Shown in pieces: positions 1 through 5,748 of a stretch of 7,536 nt of DNA. Numbering within the stretch: the first letter of the stretch is position 1; every line of letters starts with the position of its first letter. Location: the NCBI GenBank assembly GCA_017547125.1, contig JAFYQL010000006.1, forward strand, positions 1 through 7,536, read 5' to 3'. The notes under the pieces were generated by a model, which saw nothing but the letters and a program-made list of their open reading frames with translations, made no database searches and was not told the origin of the DNA. The stretch is from Bacillota bacterium. GTDB lineage: Bacteria; Bacillota; Clostridia; Lachnospirales; Anaerotignaceae. The translations under genes and the position numbers were made by a program.

Positions 1-25
1 AAAAGAAGGATTTGATCTTATTCAT
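1..25 (-). CDS. cdaR: Probable CdaR (YbbR-domain) N-terminus, partial
   Basis: Only the first eight codons lie in the window, reading MNKIKSFF on the minus strand and running off the left edge. The ATG overlaps the last codons and stop of cdaA by 8 nt, and a GGAAAGGATGG purine stretch lies just upstream as a ribosome binding site. In Firmicutes, cdaA is almost always followed by cdaR, whose product is a membrane-anchored extracytoplasmic protein with YbbR repeats that regulates CdaA. Those proteins start with a short basic leader before a single transmembrane helix, and this fits. Identity rests on position and on these few residues, so it is an inference; the overlapping start itself is visible. 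Confidence 0.55.
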
Positions 26-890
26 TGTTCTTCCATCCTTTCCATATCTTAATATTTTTGATGCTATGGCGTTTTTTTATCTTTGTTTCCTGATAAAGCA
101 TGCTCTTTAATGTTTCAGGAGTAAGTCTGCGGTAAAGCACTCCGCCTCTTGCAAGAGAAATTGCACCAGTTTCTTCTGAAACAATAACTACATCCGCATC
201 TGATACTTCACTTGCGCCGATACCGGCTCTGTGTCTTGTACCAAGGTCTTTGCTTACATCATTACTATCTGTAAGCGGAAGGAAGCAAGTTGCCGCAGCA
301 ACACGGTTATTTTTGATAATAACTGCACCGTCATGGAGAGGTGTATTCTTTTCAAAAATATTTACAAGAAGCTGATTTGTAACAACCGCATCAATAGATA
401 TGCCTGTTCTTTCAAGGTCGCCCAAAGGAACTTCCCTTTCAATAAGAATAAGTGCACCTGTTTTGACCGCACTCATCTTTTCGCAAGCTCTTACCACCTC
501 GTCAACTGCCTTTTCAGACATACCGCCTATGTTTGTTGATGCACTAAGATCGAGGATATCAAAAATGTGTCTTGTTTTGCCAAGCTGTTCAAGGGCTTTT
601 CTGAGTTCCGGCTGGAAAACAACAACCACGGCAATAATACCAACAGAAATCGCATTGGAAAGTATCCATGTAATTGTGTTGAGGTGCAGAACCATAGCCA
701 CAAGGGCAAACAGAAGTATGAACAATATACCTTTAAACAGTGTCCATGCTCTTGTTTCTTTAATCCAGAATATTATTTTGTAGATAACGTATGCAACGAT
801 GGCTATGTCAAGTATGTCTATAACGCCTATTTTTGGCAAACCATAGTTAAACACACCAACGTTTGAAAACAGGGACTGAAAAAACTCCAT
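18..890 (-). CDS. cdaA: Diadenylate cyclase CdaA
   Basis: Membrane-bound diadenylate cyclase that makes c-di-AMP from two ATP. With the chosen ATG it has 290 residues, close to the usual CdaA length of about 270-285. Three transmembrane helices (about 24-44, 50-69, 73-93) are followed by a short linker and a DisA_N catalytic domain (about 95-265). Both catalytic signatures are intact: DGA at 187-189 within LHDGAVII, and GTRHRAG at 217-223; SEETGAIS at 238-245 is also typical. A longer GTG start at 902 is possible, but that GTG lies inside the GGTGA ribosome binding site of the ATG at 890, so the shorter form is preferred. It is third in an operon after two membrane proteins, 27 nt behind the second, and overlaps a probable cdaR. 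c-di-AMP controls potassium and osmolyte transport and cell-wall homeostasis in this phylum. The extreme C-terminus (KIKKRHSIKNIKIWKGWK) is strongly basic. Confidence 0.97.
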   Translation of the reverse strand: MEFFQSLFSNVGVFNYGLPKIGVIDILDIAIVAYVIYKIIFWIKETRAWTLFKGILFILLFALVAMVLHLNTITWILSNAISVGIIAVVVVFQPELRKALEQLGKTRHIFDILDLSASTNIGGMSEKAVDEVVRACEKMSAVKTGALILIEREVPLGDLERTGISIDAVVTNQLLVNIFEKNTPLHDGAVIIKNNRVAAATCFLPLTDSNDVSKDLGTRHRAGIGASEVSDADVVIVSEETGAISLARGGVLYRRLTPETLKSMLYQETKIKKRHSIKNIKIWKGWKNNE

Positions 891-898
891 TTTTTTCT

Positions 899-903
899 TC
901 ACC
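899..903 (-). promoter_or_regulatory. Ribosome binding site deciding the cdaA start
   Basis: GGTGA lies 8 nt before the ATG at 890. It contains the alternative GTG start (902) and so argues against use of that GTG. Confidence 0.6.
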
Positions 904-917
904 GCTTTTCCATAATA

Positions 918-1952
918 TTATTTGTGTTTTTTTCCTCCGGTACTTCCGAAGCGTAATATATTTTTCGCTCCTTCAGGAACGACTTTTTCAAATGCACTTG
1001 GACCCTTTGGGGCTGTTCTTCTAACTCTTCCGCCTATGTTTTCAACCTTTGGCACTGCCTTAACGTAGTAAACATAGTCATTATCCTGAAAAACAACCTT
1101 TTCTGTACGTCCATAATCCTTAACACATTCAAAAAGTGTCATTATGTATGCCACTGCACATCCAATTGCCACTGAAAGCACATATCCAAGTATGCCAAGC
1201 TTTCCGAAGTATACGGCTGAGAATATAAGTGATGCAAAGCCGCCCACCATAAGTATTGCTCCGCCTGCAAGTATTGCTTTTTCCTTTTCATCCTTCACGA
1301 AAGATGTGCTTACAAACCATACCGCCATCATACTTGCCGCAACTGCCGCACAAAGCACTACCCAGCCACTTGATGATGCAAATGCTTCAAAAACGTATGA
1401 TGATGCACCTTCAAAAATATCAAGCACCGCACCCAGAGAAAACTGAGATGTAGGATAAGCTTCTATAAGATGAGCCACTGCAGGAGAATAGTTATGTACC
1501 ATTACTGCAAGGCAAACAGGAATGATTGCCGCAGGACCCATATATATTGCTGCCGCAACAGGCACTGCATAGGCAAGACCCACTTTATAAAGCACAAGCA
1601 TTGCCGCAAAAAGCAAGCTTTCTCTCGGACAAATTCTTCCGTAAAACAGATATAGAAGGAAGAGAGAAACAAAAACAAGCACTCCCGCTGCAACAGATGC
1701 CATCGCCGCTGACAAGCTGACTACAAGCCATGAAAATATAAGCATTCCTGATGGGCCTGCAACTGTGGCAAGCACTGCACCCGCAATTGTCATAAATATT
1801 CTTACAACGAGCATTTTCCCAAATGGAAGAAATGATGTGGCTGATGCAAAAAGCACCGCTCCGCCAATCATCTTGAGTGCCGTTTCCATAAACAGTTCGT
1901 TTTTCTTATAAAACCATATTGCGTTATTTCTTAATTTCAACAACTCATTCAT
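918..1952 (-). CDS. Polytopic membrane protein of unknown function, upstream of cdaA
   Basis: I do not recognise a named family. The 344-residue protein has a short basic N-terminus (MNELLKLRNNAIWFYKKNEL) and about eight or nine hydrophobic segments: roughly 26-43, 48-66, 68-84, 88-104, 112-135, 137-152, 198-217, 226-247 and 250-271. A polar, probably exposed loop spans 153-195. A basic cytoplasmic tail of about 70 residues contains DNDYVYYVKAVPKV (290-303) and ends in GGKKHK. The frame is open 87 nt further upstream, but the ATG at 1952 has an AGGA ribosome binding site 8 nt away and overlaps the previous gene's stop by 8 nt, the usual signature of translational coupling. cdaA follows after 27 nt. 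A role connected with CdaA or envelope homeostasis is suggested by context only. The small-residue-rich helices (Ala, Gly, Ser, Val) resemble tightly packed transporters, but no transport motif was identified. Confidence 0.88.
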   Translation of the reverse strand: MNELLKLRNNAIWFYKKNELFMETALKMIGGAVLFASATSFLPFGKMLVVRIFMTIAGAVLATVAGPSGMLIFSWLVVSLSAAMASVAAGVLVFVSLFLLYLFYGRICPRESLLFAAMLVLYKVGLAYAVPVAAAIYMGPAAIIPVCLAVMVHNYSPAVAHLIEAYPTSQFSLGAVLDIFEGASSYVFEAFASSSGWVVLCAAVAASMMAVWFVSTSFVKDEKEKAILAGGAILMVGGFASLIFSAVYFGKLGILGYVLSVAIGCAVAYIMTLFECVKDYGRTEKVVFQDNDYVYYVKAVPKVENIGGRVRRTAPKGPSAFEKVVPEGAKNILRFGSTGGKKHK

Positions 1953-2352
1953 AGGCATTCCTTTCCGCACTTTCTTCCTGTCTGCAGAATGCTTCAAGAC
2001 TTTCTTCATACTCGTCAAGCCTGTTTTGTGCTTTATCATAATCTCTTCTGAATTTTATGGTGCAGATAACAGTGTATACGGCAAGCACTGCAAGAATTTT
2101 TATAACAAGACCTGTTATGTACTGCGCCGTAAACATAGTGAAAAACTTTTCTTCAACAATCATCATACTGTAAAGATACTTTATACCAAGAAACAGTACG
2201 ATACCAAGAAGCACCCCAAGGCGCACTCTTATATTTTTTCTGCACACATATGCATTGCGGTAATGCGAAGTGATGGCACGGTCTTTTTTGCCATGACGCT
2301 TGTCATAAACTGCAAGCCGAGTCATTGTTCTTATGTTTTTATAACTTTGCAC
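1945..2352 (-). CDS. Small two-helix membrane protein of unknown function, first gene of the cdaA operon
   Basis: Not recognised as a named family. The 135-residue product has a basic N-terminal region with MTRLAVYDKRHGKKDRAI at about 10-27, two hydrophobic helices (about 43-64 and 79-99), and a charged C-terminus (about 100-130) of heptad-like acidic/basic character that may form a short coiled coil. Both termini are therefore predicted cytoplasmic. The start is the GTG at 2352, placed 7 nt behind a strong GGGAGG; the longer TTG frame from 2370 would include that ribosome binding site in the coding region. The stop overlaps the next gene's ATG by 8 nt. It lies about 30 nt behind an excellent extended -10 promoter and so leads the transcript that carries the c-di-AMP synthase. 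Confidence 0.85.
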   Translation of the reverse strand: MQSYKNIRTMTRLAVYDKRHGKKDRAITSHYRNAYVCRKNIRVRLGVLLGIVLFLGIKYLYSMMIVEEKFFTMFTAQYITGLVIKILAVLAVYTVICTIKFRRDYDKAQNRLDEYEESLEAFCRQEESAERNAYE

Positions 2353-2359
2353 ACCTTCG

Positions 2360-2365
2360 CCTCCC
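2360..2365 (-). promoter_or_regulatory. Ribosome binding site deciding a GTG start
   Basis: GGGAGG, 7 nt before the GTG at 2352. It lies within the longer TTG-initiated frame and identifies the GTG as the true start. Confidence 0.75.
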
Positions 2366-2388
2366 GTCAACAGAATATAGTTAATTTG

Positions 2389-2397
2389 ATTATATCA
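2389..2397 (-). promoter_or_regulatory. Extended -10 promoter of the cdaA operon
   Basis: The minus strand reads TGATATAAT, a perfect -10 hexamer with the TG extension one base upstream. No good -35 is present at 16-18 bp, which an extended -10 can tolerate. Transcription would start near 2382, giving a leader of about 30 nt before the GTG at 2352. No convincing terminator separates it from the regulator gene upstream (stop at 2444), so some read-through from that gene is possible. Confidence 0.7.
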
Positions 2398-2443
2398 CAA
2401 ATAATGCATATTTTTACATTTTATATATTATTTTTTTGCAAAA

Positions 2444-4420
2444 TTACAGATCTATTTTATAATATTTCATTTTATTCCACAGAGTTGAACGGCTTATGCC
2501 AAGTTCGGCCGCTGCTTTTGTTCTAGAAAGACCATTATTTTTAAGGGCTTTGATTATTCTTTGTCTTTCCCATCTGCCACTTTCATCCTTGCTTGCAAAT
2601 TCCTCTTCGTCTTCGTACTGTAATTTTGACGCATTTTTCTGGTAATAAGTTTCATTTTTCACATTAAGATTCATGCCTTTATTTATTTCCATAAACAATG
2701 CACTTGTGTTTATATGCTTGCTTGTCATCATTACGTTAAGTCTTTCAAGCATATTCTGAAGTTCTCTTACATTACCCTTCATTTCGTAATTTTCAAGCTC
2801 TTCAATTATTTCACTCCAAAGCGCCTCATTGGATTTATATCTTTTGTAATCGAAGTTTTTAAGAAATTCTTCTGCAATTTCTCTTATATCTTCTTTTCTT
2901 TTTCTTAACGGCGGAATCTTAAGTTCAAGTACGTTAAGACGATAATAAAGATCTTCTCTAAAGTTTCCCTTTCTCACTTCGCTCTGAAGGTCACGGTTTG
3001 TTGCCGCAATAACTCGCACTTCAACCGGTATAACCTTGCTGCTGCCTATACGGCGCACTTCCTTTTCCTGAATAACACGAAGCAGCTGCACCTGCATTTC
3101 AAGAGGCATTTCTCCTATTTCATCAAGGAAAATAGTGCCTTTATGCGCCATTTCAAACACACCTGCTTTACCGCCCTTTGACGCACCCGTAAAAGAACCC
3201 TCTTCATAACCAAAAAACTCTGCTTCAAGAAGATTTTTAGGTATAGCAGCACAGTTTACTGCCACAAAAGGTCCGTCAGCACAGTTGCTGGCATTATGTA
3301 TACTCTGGGCAAAAAGCTCCTTGCCTGTACCTGTTTCTCCAAGTATAAGCACTGTTGAAGATGATGACGCATAGCTTTTTGCAATATTTTTAACTTCCTT
3401 TATAACATTGCTGCTGCCCTTTATGTCATCAAAATTATACTTGGCAGCAAAGCCTTTTTTATTCTTCATATAATTTACACGGGCATTTTTTTCGTGCTCC
3501 TGAAGTGCCGCAAGGTCCTGGAACGTTGAAACAACACCTCGTCTTTTTCCATCTATTTCAATAGGTATTCTGTGGGTAAGCACCGTGCAATGCGGAAGCT
3601 CAAATACATCACCAATGTCACCCGTAGGCTTATCCATAGCCTTTATCATTTTTGTTCCTGGAATTACTGCATCTATTCTTTTTCCTTCAAGTCGGTCTTC
3701 CTTATTCCATCTGAGGAACTTATAAACCATGTCGTTGGCGGCAATTATAACGCCGTTTTCATCTGTGGCAAGTATTGCGTCATTTGTAAAGTTAAAAACA
3801 ACCTTATACTGCTCCATACGAAGAATGTTTTCTTTATTCTTCTCCATTTCTTCAAACTTTGCACCATAAATTGCCTCAACGGTTTCTATAGTATCCATAA
3901 TTGTTTCTTTGGAAGGATAAACCCTTTTGAATCTCACTTTGTTAAGGCCAGCTTCAAAACCAAGCCTTCCCGGGCCTATACACACCGCCTTTGCTTCGGC
4001 TATATCCTTATAAAGAGCTTTTCTTTTTTCCGCAGGAATAGCCGCATCAACAACAACAGGCTCAATCCGCCAATAATGCTCAAGTATCTTTTTATCTATA
4101 ATTTCAGGCTCATCGCTGAATATAACGATATTATCTGTTTCTTCTCTGCTCATATACACCTGAAGATAGTCGGCAGTGCGGCACACCACAGGCACAAATA
4201 TTGCGCCTTCACTTTTTTCAATGTCGTTATTTTCATATATAAAAGCCTTTATGCCCTTTTTCATAAGTCCGGTACACAAAGCCTTTGTGTTTTCTTCATC
4301 TGTAACCTCAACCCTCACGTCATTGTATCCGCACTCCATAAGAGATGACTTTACTCTTGAAGCATAATCTCTTGAAAAAGTTAAAAAGCACATGCTCTGT
4401 CTTAAGCTTTCGTTTCTCAT
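2444..4420 (-). CDS. Sigma-54-dependent transcriptional activator (divergent PrpR-like sensor, PAS, AAA+, Fis-type HTH)
   Basis: A 658-residue bacterial enhancer-binding protein that should use ATP hydrolysis to open sigma-54 RNA polymerase promoters. Residues 1 to about 190 form an N-terminal sensor that loosely resembles PrpR_N domains. A PAS domain follows (about 200-305, with NDAILATDENGVIIAAND). The AAA+ domain (about 328-560) has Walker A GETGTGKE (361-368), the sigma-54 contact loop GSFTGA (408-413, Ser for the common Ala), Walker B GTIFLDE (428-434), sensor I ATNRD (473-477) and sensor II GNVREL (549-554). An acidic linker (YEDEEEF, 602-608) leads to a Fis-type HTH (about 615-656, TKAAAELGISRSTLWNKM). 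No phospho-acceptor receiver domain is present, so it is probably ligand- or redox-gated through the sensor and PAS domains. The ATG at 4420 follows an AAGGAGG 6 nt away. It is divergent from a dehydrogenase gene, a usual arrangement for a regulator and its target, but no -24/-12 promoter is evident there. The specific effector is unknown. Confidence 0.95.
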   Translation of the reverse strand: MRNESLRQSMCFLTFSRDYASRVKSSLMECGYNDVRVEVTDEENTKALCTGLMKKGIKAFIYENNDIEKSEGAIFVPVVCRTADYLQVYMSREETDNIVIFSDEPEIIDKKILEHYWRIEPVVVDAAIPAEKRKALYKDIAEAKAVCIGPGRLGFEAGLNKVRFKRVYPSKETIMDTIETVEAIYGAKFEEMEKNKENILRMEQYKVVFNFTNDAILATDENGVIIAANDMVYKFLRWNKEDRLEGKRIDAVIPGTKMIKAMDKPTGDIGDVFELPHCTVLTHRIPIEIDGKRRGVVSTFQDLAALQEHEKNARVNYMKNKKGFAAKYNFDDIKGSSNVIKEVKNIAKSYASSSSTVLILGETGTGKELFAQSIHNASNCADGPFVAVNCAAIPKNLLEAEFFGYEEGSFTGASKGGKAGVFEMAHKGTIFLDEIGEMPLEMQVQLLRVIQEKEVRRIGSSKVIPVEVRVIAATNRDLQSEVRKGNFREDLYYRLNVLELKIPPLRKRKEDIREIAEEFLKNFDYKRYKSNEALWSEIIEELENYEMKGNVRELQNMLERLNVMMTSKHINTSALFMEINKGMNLNVKNETYYQKNASKLQYEDEEEFASKDESGRWERQRIIKALKNNGLSRTKAAAELGISRSTLWNKMKYYKIDL

Positions 4421-4439
4421 GCCGCTCCTCCTTCCGCGT

Positions 4440-4458
4440 GTTTAAACATCGTTTAAAC
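4440..4458. promoter_or_regulatory. Paired palindrome GTTTAAAC-ATC-GTTTAAAC, candidate operator
   Basis: Two identical 8-bp palindromes sit 3 bp apart (centre-to-centre 11 bp, one helical turn), so the site is both a direct and an inverted repeat. It covers the predicted transcription start (about 4454) and first bases of the regulator mRNA, the position expected for an autorepression operator. The binding protein is unknown; the regulator itself, with its Fis-type HTH, is one candidate. Confidence 0.5.
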
Positions 4459-4460
4459 TT

Positions 4461-4489
4461 ATGTTATCACAAAGGCGATTTCAGTTCAA
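4461..4489 (-). promoter_or_regulatory. Sigma-A-like promoter of the sigma-54 activator gene
   Basis: On the minus strand TTGAAC (4489-4484), a 17-bp spacer, and TAACAT (4466-4461) with a TG extension one base upstream (4469-4468). The start would fall near 4454, inside the paired palindrome, about 34 nt before the ATG. The -35 matches the consensus at 4 of 6 positions and so does the -10. Confidence 0.5.
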
Positions 4490-4540
4490 ACCAAAGGCTC
4501 AAATCCAGAAAAAATCAGCATTTTGCCGACCTGTTTTCTA

Positions 4541-4569
4541 TTGTACTTGTATCAATTTTTTTATATAAT
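4541..4569 (+). promoter_or_regulatory. Sigma-A-like promoter of the dehydrogenase gene
   Basis: TTGTAC (4541-4546), a 17-bp spacer and a perfect TATAAT (4564-4569). The start is predicted near 4576, giving a leader of about 45 nt. The ribosome binding site AAAGGAG is at 4604-4610, 10 nt before the ATG. Confidence 0.65.
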
Positions 4570-4620
4570 ACTTTTCGGATTTAATATTAACTTTGATTTC
4601 ACAAAAGGAGAGTTTCAGAT

Positions 4621-5709
4621 ATGACAACAACAAACGTACAGTTTGCAGGATATTCAATCGGCTCAGGCATCGAAACATACGAAAAAATGCAGGAAATCTG
4701 TTCTGTATACGGCAAAAAAGTAGTGGTTATCGGCGGTGAAAGAGCCCTTGCTTCAATCAAAGACGTACTTGAAGAAGCAGTTAAAGACACAACACTTGAA
4801 ATCATCGGCTACGAATGGTTCGGCGGTGTTGCATCATACGAAAATGGCGAAAGACTTCTTGCTCTTGATACAGTTAAAGACGCAGACATGATCTTTGCAG
4901 TTGGCGGCGGCAAAGCTATCGACACTTGCAAATACGTTGCTATGCAGAGCAAAAAACCTTTCTTCACATTCCCTACTATTGCCGCAACTTGTGCATCAAC
5001 AACAGCAATTTCTGTTATGTACTATCCAAACGGCGTACAGAAGGACGTTTTCATCGGTCCAAGACCTGCAGTACACAACTTCATCAACCTTGACATCATT
5101 GCAAAAGCACCTGAAGTTTACCTTTGGGCTGGTATCGGCGACACACTTGCAAAATACACAGAAGTACCATTCTGTGCACGCGGCTGCGAACTTGCACACA
5201 AAGATGCATTCCCATTATGCTTCAGCAAAATGACAGGCGAACCTCTCCTCAAATACGGTGTTAAGGCTATGGAAGCTGCAAAGAAAGGCGAAGCATCATT
5301 TGAACTTGAACAGGTAGTTCTTGCTATCGTGCTTACAAGCGGTATGGTTTCATACCTTATCGATGCTTACAAATACAACAGTGGTATGGGTCACGCAATT
5401 TTCTATGGCATGACAGAACTTCCTCAGATTGAAGAAAGACATCTTCACGGCGAGGTTGTATCATACGGCGTACTCTGCATGCTTATGATGGACGGTCAGA
5501 TGGAGCTTCTTGATGAAATCTACAAATTTATGAAGGCAATCAAACTTCCTACAAAGCTTGCTGACATCGAAGTTACAGTTGATGACCTTGACGTAGTGCT
5601 TGACAGTGCCGTTACAAAGTATGACATCGAATTTGGTCCATACACAATCACAAAAGAAATGATGAGAAAAGCAATTCTCGACCTTGAAGAATACAACAGA
5701 ACACATTGA
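4621..5709 (+). CDS. Iron-containing alcohol dehydrogenase family protein (GldA-like)
   Basis: A 362-residue metal-dependent NAD(P)-linked dehydrogenase, the normal size for the glycerol-dehydrogenase branch of the family. The N-terminal Rossmann-like half (1 to about 165) carries the nucleotide-binding GGGKAID (95-101). The C-terminal helical half carries the three expected metal ligands: Asp174 in AGIGDTLAK, His258 in GMGHAIFYG and His276 in HLHGEVVSYG, with spacings of 84 and 18 residues that match GldA. Where glycerol dehydrogenases have the substrate-binding Asp of a TDAP-like motif, this protein reads ATCAS with Cys124, so glycerol is an unsafe assignment; a hydroxycarboxylate, diol or other alcohol/ketone is possible. 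It is the only plus-strand gene here and is divergent from a sigma-54 activator. Its codon choice stands out (ATC for Ile, AAC and TAC frequent) against the ATA/ATT-rich neighbours, which suggests high expression. A shared terminator follows the stop. Confidence 0.93.
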   Translation: MTTTNVQFAGYSIGSGIETYEKMQEICSVYGKKVVVIGGERALASIKDVLEEAVKDTTLEIIGYEWFGGVASYENGERLLALDTVKDADMIFAVGGGKAIDTCKYVAMQSKKPFFTFPTIAATCASTTAISVMYYPNGVQKDVFIGPRPAVHNFINLDIIAKAPEVYLWAGIGDTLAKYTEVPFCARGCELAHKDAFPLCFSKMTGEPLLKYGVKAMEAAKKGEASFELEQVVLAIVLTSGMVSYLIDAYKYNSGMGHAIFYGMTELPQIEERHLHGEVVSYGVLCMLMMDGQMELLDEIYKFMKAIKLPTKLADIEVTVDDLDVVLDSAVTKYDIEFGPYTITKEMMRKAILDLEEYNRTH

Positions 5710-5717
5710 TAAAAACA

Positions 5718-5747
5718 AAAGCCCTGGAATAAATCCAAGGCTTTTTT
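5718..5747. terminator. Bidirectional rho-independent terminator between convergent genes
   Basis: AAAGCCCTGG (5718-5727), a 7-nt loop, and CCAAGGCTTT (5735-5744) form a 10-bp stem with one C-A mismatch. A T-run follows on the plus strand (5742-5747 and beyond). On the minus strand the stem is followed by TTTTGTTTTTA, so it can also end the transcript of the phosphatidyltransferase gene that stops at 5749. Confidence 0.85.
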
Positions 5748-5748
5748 A

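Noticed and set aside
400..866. Plus-strand frames of about 100-127 codons opposite cdaA
   Set aside because: The opposite strand encodes an intact diadenylate cyclase with all motifs; the antisense products have no recognisable features.
899..913. Mini-frame MEKR overlapping the cdaA start as a leader peptide
   Set aside because: The nearest GGAGG is about 20 nt from its ATG, and four codons carry no evidence of function.
2371..2443. Possible terminator after the sigma-54 activator gene
   Set aside because: Only a weak AT-only inverted repeat (AAATAAT/ATTATTT) with a long loop is present. No GC-containing stem or T-run hairpin was found, so it is not listed.
2026..2526. 166-codon plus-strand frame crossing the promoter between the activator and the cdaA operon
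   Set aside because: It runs opposite two genes and an intergenic promoter, its translation is of low-complexity AT-derived composition, and no start signal is evident.
3572..4348. 258-codon plus-strand open frame opposite the sigma-54 activator gene
   Set aside because: It is antisense to conserved coding sequence, its product is rich in Cys, His, Phe and Asn with no coherent domain, and there is no ribosome binding site. It is a shadow of the real gene.
4518..4531. GG-N10-GC as a sigma-54 promoter for the activator gene itself
   Set aside because: The flanking bases agree poorly with TGGCAC-N5-TTGC, and a better sigma-A promoter lies downstream; mentioned only as a possibility in the findings.
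4576..4620. Riboswitch or attenuator in the dehydrogenase leader
   Set aside because: The leader is only about 45 nt, AT-rich, and has no stable hairpin.
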